A stretch of 64,000 nt of DNA. Origin: Pseudeuparius sepicola. Taxonomy: Eukaryota > Arthropoda > Insecta > Coleoptera > Anthribidae. This document shows positions 45,875-55,502 of this stretch, in pieces. A model generated the notes under the pieces. The model saw nothing but the letters and a program-made list of their open reading frames with translations. It ran no database searches and was not told the origin of the DNA. The position numbers and the translations under genes are program-made. How positions within the stretch are numbered: position 1 is the first letter of the stretch; every line of letters starts with the position of its first letter. Location of the stretch: assembly GCA_963920635.1 (NCBI GenBank), contig OY987298.1:64563949-64627948 (forward strand), given 5' to 3'.

Positions 45875-47061
45875 GTCGGTCTAGTAACATCTTTTTTTCC
45901 ACAACCATAACAAAATCTCGTCCTTGGAGCACTACATTGTGGATAAGTGTGACCCGCCTTGTTACAATTCCAGCAAACAAGCGACACAGCATTTACATGA
46001 ACCCGTCTGGGCGAATCGTGAATAGCTAAACAACTCAAATCAGGTTCCAACAATCCAGTATTGCGAGTAGGTGGGGCCTTATAACGTTCCGACCACGAAT
46101 ATGATTCCTCCAAGCGCTTGCATTGAGTGGTAAGCTCAGAAATTGTCATTACGTCCAATAAAGCGAGATGAGCATGATATTGCGGTAATAAGTTACGCCT
46201 GATCTGATTAACAATAGTAACTTCATCAGGGGGACTACTTAATCGTTTAAAAAGAGCTTCGACTGAAGAAATAAAAATTGTTACTCGTTCCCGAGCGCCT
46301 TGTGTGCGATTCTTTATTTCATTAAGCAAGTCTTGATCGTAATGGTAAGGTAAGAAGTTTTCCTTTAATTTCTGACATAAATCACGCCAATCACGAACTC
46401 GGTCTTTATTATTTACATACCATGTCCACGCATGCCCTTGGAAAAGATCACAAGCGGCAGAGAACAAATCAGCCTCTGACGCACCCCTAGCTTGGCGTAA
46501 AAGTTCTACTCTCTCTAAAAATGCGATAAAAGATTCCCTTTCGGTACCAGAGTAGTGTACATTCCATTTACAAACATTAACAAGAGGTTTTGACAAACTT
46601 GCACCCCATTGTTATCTCACAGGAGTGGAGGCTCTATCAGCGGGAGGTTCAAAGTCTAAAAATTTTAATGCAAATTCCCCCTCAAGGTCTAATAACTTAG
46701 TTTGAGCATCTTTCAGTTGTTGTTGTTCAACCTCATCTTCTGGATTCATACGAGAAACTCTGTGTGACAGATGTTGTAACCTAGTCTCCAATCTGCGGCA
46801 TTCATAGTCGCCCTTGATTCCAGAAAAAGCTTTAATTTTACTCGAAATATCATTAAAAGAATGTAAATAGTGCTTAAGATCATCAGAAAATTTCAAAGGA
46901 TTAGCAATAGTCAAAAAACTGCGATTTGATCGCTCCTGCTGAAGGATTCCTCTTAATCGTGTACGTCTAACCTCAACAGTACCTGAAAAGTCTATTCCCC
47001 TAATTCGTAGTTCGTAAGTTAGCTCGCCATCTTTTAAATGTTTTGGCTCCATATTAGACAT
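45754..47061 (-). pseudogene. gag: Gypsy Gag, broken near 46600
   Basis: Two frame pieces: 47061-46612 (149 codons, a helical, charged matrix-like region) and 46596-45754 (280 codons). The second has a capsid-like region (ESFIAFLERVELLRQARG, then a helix with HAWTWYVNNKDRVRDW) and a nucleic-acid-binding end with CWNCNKAGHTYPQC (CCHC) and CYGCGKKDVTRPTCFNC (second Cys cluster). A stop and frame change at 46597-46615 separate them, with little coding lost. The two-cluster arrangement is unlike the other two LTR elements in the window. Confidence 0.82.
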
Positions 47062-47293
47062 ACAAAATTATCTTGATAGAAATATACTCAACAAGGTCAG
47101 CAAAAATCAGTATTTAAAAAAACAAAAAAAATTAACAAAAGCGTGAAAGTAGTTCCAAATTATTCAATACAATAATTCCATGAATCCATGAAAAAATGTA
47201 AGATCAAAAATCGAATAGCAATTTAAACAAATTCCTCGACCAACGTGTGATTCAAGAGGCAAGGGTAGCAAGTCGAAAGACAACCAAATCAGG

Positions 47294-47313
47294 TCCCACG
47301 ATGGGTTTCGCCA
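47294..47313 (-). other. Probable primer-binding site
   Basis: The minus strand reads TGGCGAAACCCATCGTGG..., four bases after the LTR end (TTATACA). TGG plus position marks it as the PBS; I could not match it to a tRNA from memory. Confidence 0.5.
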
Positions 47314-47317
47314 ATAA

Positions 47318-47441
47318 TGTATAACCGTAAAAGTTAGTTGGAATTTTTAAGTGGGTTCGGATTCCTTTGTGACCTGAATTCGTTGCCCCGACAAACTATT
47401 CTCCCCTCCTAAATCAAACACCAAAATAATCATACAATATT
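47318..47441 (-). repeat. Gypsy 5' LTR, only the first ~124 bp
   Basis: Begins TGTATAACCGTAAAAG as the LTR end next to the PBS, and follows the LTR sequence to TATTTATTTAC. It then switches to the flank copy AATCTAGTATATAAAATG. The junction has a 2-base overlap. Confidence 0.75.
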
Positions 47442-47695
47442 TATTTACAATCTAGTATATAAAATGAATATAAACTAAAAATAAGAATTTAAGAAGAAAG
47501 GTTTTCTGGCACATGTTATAAATTTATAAATAAAAAGAAGACTTAACAGAAATAAGATAGATTGATGATTTTAAATTGTAAGTATATTAACGTTTTAACT
47601 GTCTAGTTTTTACTGCCTAGTTTGTTTCTGTTATGTAAATTTTTAGTAAAAAAATTATAATATAATATTTGTATATTCAAAGTCAGTGTCAAAAA
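47442..47695 (-). repeat. Second copy of the Gypsy element's flank (PLE-derived)
   Basis: Nearly identical to 38219-38465, the sequence lying directly outside LTR copy A. Its presence between two LTR pieces shows that flank and LTR were duplicated together. Confidence 0.8.
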
Positions 47696-49496
47696 TTATA
47701 ACCGTAAAAGTTAGTTGGAATTTTTAAGTGGGTTCGGATTCCTTTGTGACCTGAATTCGTTGCCCCGACAAACTATTCTCCCCTCCTAAATCAAACACCA
47801 AAATAATCATACAATATTTATTTACCTCTAAGGTAAAGATGGAAAATAACTGTGATAAGTTATGACAATTCAAAATTTACATTAGTCGTTAGATTTTGAT
47901 AACAAACAAGAGAGTTTAAAACTTAGTGAATTCTTTAAATAATAAAATTTCGAACGTCCTGTGTTTTTGAGAGTCTCTTGGAACTACTAGCACTTGAAGT
48001 TTGAGTGAAAGTTTATACTTGCGACTGTGACACTTGATCGAAGAATATCCTGTGTTCGATGCGACGACCCTTCCCTTTACTGACTGTGACGACTTTCCTG
48101 CTACGAACTGGCCTTAACGGGTGGCTTGCATTAGGCGCATGTGTTGACTAGCTAGAGCAGAGCCAATCTCAGGTGTTGTGCAGATGTTGCCGTACCGCTT
48201 CGGTGCCTAGCTCAGCAACGTACTAGTCGAAGGTGGGTGTTCTTCACTGTCACAGTATCACGTCTCCGTGTCGATGATGTACATAGGTAACAAACACAAC
48301 AAGAGCAGAAGTTAGTCCAAGAATGCTAATATTTATTTAAATGTGTAAGATACACAGTGATTTATTAAGAAGGTATACAAAATTCAACCTAAACCAGAAC
48401 TACTTATTTTAAGACTTAATTATTAAAAAAATATTAAATTAAATTCAGCTGAATTTAGAACCTGCAATAAATTGCTAGTCGTTTAACTTTATTGTAATTA
48501 AACTAGGGAATTTGATTCGAAATTATTTATTGAACTTGGAAATTATTAATAAAAATTATGCCTGAATATTAATATTTTGTTAAGTGGACTCTCTAGTATT
48601 TATGAATTTATTGCGAAATTATTGACGAAATTCGATCGGGTAGTATTTTGCCAGGGGTGAAAATGATGTTTTTAAACAAGTATAATATTAAAAAGGAAAT
48701 CTACTGGTCAGGAGAACGAAAGTCTTAGGTAGCTGTTTTTTTTTTAGAGGTACCAAAAAAGGTTATAACTGACAAGTTATACAAAAAAACAGCAACCTCG
48801 AGAGAAAATGGCCGCAGGTGAGGTGGTACTGAATAAAAAAACAATTTCCGAAAATATGAACTATATAATAAAAAAACCACACTCACCTAGGCGATTTTCC
48901 TCCTCTAGTAGTCCTTGATCGATTCCTGCCCAACAGAACTCCGTTCCAAGCTCCTAGTCAGCTTATGGCGACGTCAGTTTTGCAATGGCGGTGTTCACTC
49001 CGCCGTGAAAGAAAAGAAAACCAATTTAATCACCCCAACCAGGCACTACAATGAAAATACTTCACCAAAAACAATTAACCCGTACTACCGATCAAATTCG
49101 CGATCAATTTAGACCAAAATGCTAAAAAACCAAACGAGAAAAATATTCAGAAAAGGCGATTGCCACTAGAGAGTACCGATCAATTCGAGAGTGCAAAAAT
49201 GAAGAGAGCGAGAGCCGCTCGTCGTTCGATTAATTCTATACAACCGTGGTACATAAAAAAGTGCAGCCAATAGGAATCGAGCTGCTGGAGTCAACTGACG
49301 GTTTATTTCAAACGATTCTCTTTACTTGTACAGTAAATAGTAACAAAACAAATGCTATTATAATTAAAGCAATTTAACATACCCACTTCTATTCAATCTG
49401 TTCGCAAATATTTACATAACAAATTCCACTGCCTGTTCTACCAAATATCGAAAACTAGTCGACATGTTCTGCGGGTTGCGCCACCCACTACAAGAG
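47695..49496 (-). repeat. Gypsy LTR copy B, missing its last ~178 bp
   Basis: Matches 38465-40269 closely, then stops at CTACAAGAG and passes into PLE coding sequence. It shares the altered outer end (AAAAATTATAACCG) with copy A rather than the TGTATAACCG of the PBS-side fragment. Confidence 0.8.
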
Positions 49497-49695
49497 TATT
49501 TTATAAATAACATTAGATTTTAATTCTAGGGGAGTATTAGATTTAATTTTAGTGAAAAAGTTTTTTTGAATTGTGTTGTTATAAGTAAATGATATAAATT
49601 TGTTTTCAGAACGTAAGCAGTGGTCTAGTTTTTCAGAAAGTCGTGAAACGTGGTATTTTAATAAAACGTTTATTGGAAATATCACTAATCTTATT
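49488..49695 (-). pseudogene. Penelope-like element fragment (RT-endonuclease linker)
   Basis: The minus-strand frame contains KYHVSRLSEKLDHCLRSENK, then KIKSNTPLELKSNVIYKI, the sequence that in PLEs lies between reverse transcriptase and the GIY-YIG endonuclease. It has the same pattern ('K.KTPL...NVVY') as the PLE at 59197. It is cut on the left by the Gypsy LTR, so the endonuclease is lost. The hammerhead-bearing repeat lies directly on its 5' side in opposite orientation. Confidence 0.7.
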
Positions 49696-49699
49696 ATTA

Positions 49700-49875
49700 C
49701 TAGAAAACCTTTCTTCTTAAATTCTTATTTTTAGTTTATATTCATTTTATATACTGGATTGTATTGTATTTTAGAGCCCTGATGAAGATTATACATTAAT
49801 CGAAACGTTGGCGAAGAAATAGTGTTTTTAATAGCGTTTTGACCCTTTTCCCAACTAAACTAAACCAAAAAAATG
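49700..49875 (+). repeat. PLE terminal repeat, opposite orientation
   Basis: Inverted copy of the repeat at 38033-38292, from AAACCTTTCTTCTTAAATTC to CCCAACTAAACTAAACC, next to PLE coding sequence. PLE terminal repeats are known to occur in direct or inverted orientation. Confidence 0.7.
49776..49812 (+). ncRNA. Hammerhead-ribozyme-like motif in PLE repeat
   Basis: Same 37-nt motif as 38167-38203 on the opposite strand: GCC-CTGATGA, GATTA/TAATC stem II, GAAACGTT, GGC. Its position beside a PLE coding fragment is what is known for hammerheads in PLE terminal repeats. Confidence 0.75.
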
Positions 49876-49879
49876 TTCT

Positions 49880-52295
49880 AACTATAGTTGAGTTTATATT
49901 ACTAACTTCTTTTAACGATAAGTTTAACACCTATAACACAGTGTCGGATTTACCAATGGGCGCAATGGGCGGCCGCCCGGGGCCCCCTTCATTTGGGGGC
50001 CCCTAGCTTCGGCCTGCTCTGATTCCCTGCACGGTTCGGCCTCTCAAATTTGGCCGTAGTTAGACCGTAGTGGACTAGAATCGCCCTCTAGTGTCTGGTA
50101 GCTCAAAACACGTGACACGATGTCGAGACACTCGAAACCCCGGAGACCCGGTAGGTCACTTTTGTACAGGGATTTCAGATCTGAATTTAAAATTTGAAGC
50201 GCATAGCGCCCTCGCCCAAGCTCTAGGTCTCAGGAGTCGCAGGTCTGTGACTGCTACTACCTTTTTACCCTTGTTTATGGATTCCCTAGTTAGCCAATGT
50301 GTGACAGAGTCATAAGAATTCGAGAGCAGTATTGGATACAAGCAACAGATGGCGCCAAAAATTAAAGTGGGCCAGTTATAGCCTTCTAATTTTCTACTAT
50401 TAAAATCTACCAAAGAAACAGCTGGACAACTTTATTTTTTGCAAATACTGTCCCCTGTATCCACTGTATTTCTGTCCTGTCCTTATGTCAGTGTCAGACA
50501 TTGGCCAACTAGGGTATCCATAAACAAGGCTACTATTGTGTGAAAAAGTCCTGGCTATTGGCTATATCAAAAGTAAAAGTACCTACCACGAAATATAAAT
50601 ATACCTAATAATTTACGTAAGTAAGTGTAGCAACCATTCTCCATTTTAGTTTGTGATTTGCGAAACAGATGAGTTTATTATTGTCAATAATTCAAAGGGC
50701 ATTTTTCAGCGAGACATCGCGTATAATCGTTAATAACAATAACCTTCTCGGTAACCTCCGATAATCCCCCCCCCCCCCAATATCTTATCCCACTTGATAT
50801 GACCTTGACAAATAATCGGTCGTGTCGCCAAAATATAGCGGTTATTGCAGGTTATTGCGTTATTGAGTATTTTTGTCTTTGGAACGGACCTCCTAAATAA
50901 AGCTGGACTGCTATTGGTGCTTTCCCCCTCCGCCAACTTTTGTCCGAGGGCATATAGGCATATAATTATGTAGAGCATATTTCTAATGTTGTATAGTTTC
51001 TCATTAAATCTTGTAATTTTTTATTGTCTTGTTTTATTTGGACTCCATCTTCCACACTCAGTTTCTGGTTCTATAAAAAAGTATAATTACCTGGAGACCA
51101 TAATTGGAAATTTGAAATTAGAATTGCTATATTATCAAAGATTCCTAAACTTATAATTTTTGGCCTCTAACTCATTTTATGAAAAATTAGGATTTTTACC
51201 TAGATTAGTTTGTTGAAACCACTCAAAGGTGGACACCACTCTGAAACCAGAAACGCCATCCCGCCATACGCAGGAACTATTCCTGTCGCGAGTTAATCCC
51301 AAACATGCTCCTTCCTGGTGTTCTTTATTCATTGGCTTATGTCAGGGACCCTTTAAAGTAAGGGGACCCAGCATTATATTTCCAAAGTGAGGCCGTTTCT
51401 TTCCTCATTCTAATGGTCTCAATGATGCCAAGTATGCCATTTTATTGGAGAATCTATGAATATAACAGGTACTTCAATTGTTAGTAAAAATTAATAATGG
51501 TTTCCATGATTTCTAAAAATTAGACTTGACAATGTTCTGTCAACAAACACAGAATATGGCAACTGTCAAATGAATCAAATTTATTTTATATTTGAATTTG
51601 GTTTCCTGCAATTATTTCCAGGAATTTAAGTAATATAAGGATGGTAAGTCAGTGCCGATTTTGCTTATTTAAGAATTTGTCGCTATTGCACCTTGTTACC
51701 AGGTTCCTCAAATCATTTGTAATATGTAGACATAATAGGTACATAGTTGAACTTTCTTCCCTTGTTAAATGTATCTACCCAAAGAACTTTCAAAGATTTC
51801 GGGATGGACTAATAAGATTAGGTCTTGTACTTAGTTCTAATCATGTAGTTTTTCTCGGTGCTCATTATAAAATTTTTGTAATTTTATTTTTCTCCCAAGG
51901 TAACTCACAGACGTAAAATAAACTTATAGTTGTAGTTAAAAACTGTTTAAAAAAAGACCTGACTGAAGCTACCTGCTTAATAATTTAAAATTTACGAAAT
52001 ACCATTTTTGTTTTGAACTACTTACTTATACGATAGTGCCCACGTAATGGGAATTATAGGATGACTAAAGGTGAGACAAGAAAAATCTGGTTGCAATTAT
52101 TGGGACTACTGCAGGCGGCAGGGTTACCTTTAATTGACTATCTGGAAGTTAGAAAACTTAAAAATTGTGAATTATGATGGGAAATATTTTGCCTCCTTTA
52201 GAATATATGGCACTGGCATGTCACATAAAACCTGATGGCAGTTGGACACTGACATATTATAACATAACCTTGTACCAGCCCACTTATGTGGTCTC
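49880..52295. other. No recognisable gene
   Basis: Mixed sequence. Near 49940-50040 a GC-rich stretch starts CAGTGTCGGATTTACC, which resembles a hAT-type terminus, but no matching right end was found. A homopolymer run of ten C lies at about 50768. The open frame at 51641-51916 (91 codons) is not recognisable. Confidence 0.4.
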
Positions 52296-52297
52296 CT

Positions 52298-52346
52298 TGG
52301 AGTATACCAAAGGCATCGTATCCACACGATGCCTTTGGAGTATACA
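52298..52346. repeat. Perfect 13-bp hairpin between short direct repeats
   Basis: CCAAAGGCATCGT (52307-52319) and its inverted copy (52326-52338) enclose a 6-nt loop. TTGGAGTATAC occurs on each side (52298-52308 and 52336-52346). It could be a tiny insertion footprint or a structured RNA; there is no terminator-like T run. Confidence 0.6.
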
Positions 52347-52827
52347 GAAAACAAACTTCCCCTCAAGGCTTCACTTTTCCTATGTGATAGACTGTGACAT
52401 GCTGGTTCCCCTTATTTTAAAGAGTCCCTGGCTTATGTACACATAGAGCATTTCGTAACGAGGTTGAAATGTTAAATGTTCCTTTATTGGCCGGGCTTTG
52501 CATATCTGGTGACGTTTGGTCGTTAAATCTGGGAAGGACAACTTACAGAAAAATATCGTAGAATAACGACTTATTTTAGTGCTTATTTTTCTGAACTTTT
52601 CATGGCGATTTTGAGACTCTTTAATGCAGAGTTAAGAAATAGGTATTTTATGAAATTTATCTAAGAATGTGGGTAGAGGATAGCGGGATGAGGACAAGTA
52701 ACACTATCTGTATGTTCAGATTATGCCGACGTTTCGACATTTATTTTTTGTCTTCTTCTTTTTATACGCTTACGTACATACATGCTATTGTAACACTTGA
52801 ACAAAACAAAACACACACATTACAATC

Positions 52828-53746
52828 CAGTGGCGTTACTACGGGGTGTTCAGAGTGTTCAGTGAACACGGGCCCAGAGCTGCTAGGGGCCCACCGCCAC
52901 CAAGATTCATGCAGGACGACTCAGAATCTCTAATCGGTTACACGACGCCCCAGGCCCAGGCGTACTGCGCAAATGACAACGAAGACAAAATAATAGTTAT
53001 TGCCCCCCTCCCCCGCACAAGCATTCATTTGCTTCTGGGGTACTCCTAGTTTGGAGTATTGTGAGACACCCTAACATACCCTTAAATAATTTCTGACTAT
53101 CAATTGTTTCCAAACATCAAAAAAAGCAAATTTTCGGTCATAATAATTGGACCTTGGTATGTCCCGTTTAAAAACCCTTGTTCGAAATTTTATCTTCAGT
53201 TTTTGTGTTCTCGCAGTATGTCTGGGGCGTCCAGTGAGCAATGCGCATAATTTTTACTGTTGGTCAATACAAAGTTTAAGTTGGATTATTCTCTATGTAC
53301 CTACAGGGTGTACCATTTTCGATACTTTTGCGAGCTATCTCGGTTATTTTTGGAATAAGGAGTTGCGGTTTTCGGGACACTGACCTACATTTTCATAAAA
53401 AGAAAGGCCCGTATACAGAATTTTTAGCCGGCCTCCTTAGTTTTTAAATACAAGGTTTTTAAAATTTGCCATTTTCAGGCACCCCCCCTATATCTGTTAT
53501 ACGCTAACTTGTTGAAATGGTAAAAAATCGACCCTTGTAGATTTTTTCACGTAGAATTCACTGGCGTACACGGTTTTCTTCTAGGAGGTAAGAATTTCAA
53601 AATATAAATATAACCTGCAAAAAATATCGAAAATGGGACATCCTGTACAATGTTTGTCATTGTTACAGCACTTTCGAACATAAAAAATCACAGGGGCCCA
53701 CTTGAAATTTTGAACACGGGCCTACTCTTCTGTAGTTACGCCACTG
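52828..53746. mobile_element. hAT-type MITE
   Basis: The ends CAGTGGCGTTACTACGG and the inverted CAGTGGCGTAACTACAG are flanked by TTACAATC (52820-52827) and TCACAATC (53747-53754). This is an 8-bp target duplication with one difference, as in hAT elements. No transposase was recognised inside; a mariner-type MITE is nested at 53304-53645. Confidence 0.82.
53304..53645. mobile_element. Nested MITE with TIR CAGGGTGTACCATTTTCGAT
   Basis: A 342-bp element with ~28-bp inverted ends and TA outside both (53302-53303 and 53646-53647), inserted in the hAT MITE. Non-coding. Confidence 0.78.
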
Positions 53747-53994
53747 TCACAATCAATAAACAAACATTGCGACATATCTAGTCAGCTTACCTTATCAAGT
53801 TTACAGATATGTAGTCAACATATTAAAATAAAAAAACTCTTAAAATTATCAAGAAAGGAATACACAGGTGACAGATTAAACGCTTGGTTAAAACAACTGT
53901 TAATTTGCTAGGCATGACAGTACGTTTCCGGTCTGGTGAAATTATAGTTATCAAAATTTAAATGACTTTGGTGGGCAAAAAGCATAGAAGGACA

Positions 53995-54469
53995 TGTGGC
54001 GACAACGCAATTTAATTAGTTCATTAGTTATATTTCATTTTTTCTTATACTTTAAATTTTTATATTACTTTTCATTTTAGTGTTCAGATTTATCTGTCAT
54101 TCGTGTAACGGCATTAATAAGCCGGCTTAGGAAACCTTAGATTGTAAAATTGTACCCGTCTGCCTGTAGCCATAAAGTAATACCTTTTTTCTCTGAGAAT
54201 CCGTAACTAGATTGCAGGGAAAACCCAGGCAGTTTAAAATCGAATATTTCGGTAAATCTAATGTGAGGTAAATGAAGGGCAAGAAAGAGGGACTGGAAGA
54301 TAGTAGACAGTTGTTAACGAGCGATCGACTCGACTACCTCGGCGCGCTCCGGTTTTCCTTTTTCTTGGTCCGTGTATCAGTGTTCTTTTGTCAAACTAAA
54401 ATTAATTTACAATAAACAATTCCGTTGCTGTTAGACATTCACTGTGACTTACTCCGCACCTTTCCCACA
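53995..54469 (+). repeat. CsRn1-type 5' LTR
   Basis: 475 bp, TG...CA ends, nearly identical to 58609-59083. Confidence 0.95.
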
Positions 54470-54471
54470 AG

Positions 54472-54489
54472 TGGTGACCCCGACGTGAT
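54472..54489 (+). other. Primer-binding site, tRNA-Trp
   Basis: TGGTGACCCCGACGTGAT is the exact complement of the 3' end of tRNA-Trp with CCA, two bases after the 5' LTR. Confidence 0.93.
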
Positions 54490-54650
54490 CAAGCAGACGC
54501 GTTCAAGCAACGACAGCGCGATACGGCAACAAAAAGTGCGGAAAGTGCGCGAGTGCAACAGTGCAGCAGCAAGTTCACAAGGGACCCCCGAAAGAGAAAA
54601 ACAACCAAAAAGCAACCGAGCATCGACTGGAGAATCGACAAGAAGAAACA

Positions 54651-55502
54651 ATGGCCCCACCGATAAACCCCGCCGAAGGAAGCGCCCGGCCCGAAGTTCA
54701 CAAGGTTGGTGTCCGCATACCGGCATTCATTCAGTCAGAACCGGAGCTATGGTTCGGAATGTTGGAGCGAAGTTTTGACTGCTCTAACGTAACGACAGAA
54801 GCGACGAAGTTCGGGTACGTAAGCAGCGCTTTAGAACCACGGTACGCGATAGAGGTTAAAGACATCATCCTCAACCCTCCACCACTGCAACCGTACACCG
54901 CGTTAAAGACCCAATTGCTAAAGCGGCTTAGCGCGTCGCAGGAGGTAAAAACTCGGCGTTTGTTGGAGCATGAGGAAATAGGCGACCGAAACCCATAGCA
55001 ATTCCTGCGGCATCTCAAAGATCTAGGCGAGGGGATGTCAGACAGCGTCATCCGCACCTTATGGACCAGTCGCTTACCTGCTTCCACACAAGCGATTCTG
55101 GCAACTCAAAAAGGTGAGCCATTGGAGAAAGTAGCCGAACTAGCCGACGCCATCCAGGAGACAATGCGTAACACGCCACAGGTAGCTGGCGTCCAGACGC
55201 CACAAATAGCCGCCGCTCAAGCCCTAACGGACATCACGCAGGTTCTCAATGCACAGGTAACCCAATTACAACGAGAAATTGCAGGATTAAGGCAGGAGGT
55301 TAGTGCTGTGCAAGCCAATCGAGCAGAAACCAGCAGGTCGCGACGCGAACGCCCGCGTTCTCGGGCCAGAGCCCCGTCCCGCGGCCGATCCACACAAAGA
55401 CCCGAGGGAAGTTCCTGTTGGTACCACTGGAAGTTCGGAGCCGCAGCGCAGAGGTGCCAGACGCCGTGCTCCTACTCGGAAAACACGCAGGCCAGGCACT
55501 AA
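54651..55502 (+). pseudogene. gag: CsRn1-type Gag with one in-frame stop
   Basis: I chose the ATG at 54651 (context AACAATGG; product starts MAPPINPAEGS) over an earlier in-frame ATG at 54561. The capsid region is clear: VRIPAFIQSEPELWFGMLE, then KFGYVSSALEPRYAIEVKDI and LKTQLLKRLSASQE. A TAG at 54996-54998 interrupts it; the frame continues directly afterwards (QFLRHLKDLGEGMSD), so this is a single nonsense change. A basic Arg/Ser-rich region precedes [18 protein letters not shown], the variant Cys-His-Cys-Cys motif of CsRn1 elements. The end overlaps pol by 85 bp in the -1 frame, consistent with -1 frameshifting for Gag-Pol. Confidence 0.9.

Larger units (their letters stand above)
38465..47441 (-). 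mobile_element. Ty3/Gypsy retrotransposon with ~2-kb LTRs, degenerate
   Basis: A minus-strand element: 3' LTR (38465-40447), a long 3' non-coding region, pol fragments, gag fragments, a primer site, and only the first ~124 bp of the 5' LTR (47318-47441). The 5' LTR is then interrupted by a duplicated piece of the element's own flank (47442-47695), followed by a further nearly full LTR (47695-49496). Gag has a CCHC knuckle plus a second Cys cluster. The protease has DGG instead of DTG. The long LTRs and Gag pattern recall Osvaldo-like elements, but the clade is a guess. Pol is broken in at least three places. Confidence 0.82.

Noticed and set aside
39687..49112. Identical 65-codon frames at 39687-39884 and 48915-49112
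   Set aside because: Both lie inside copies of the Gypsy LTR; their identity reflects the LTR duplication, not a gene.
49940..50060. Possible hAT-type left terminus (CAGTGTCGGATTTACC with GGGGCCCCC)
   Set aside because: No matching right end or 8-bp duplication could be found in the following kilobases.
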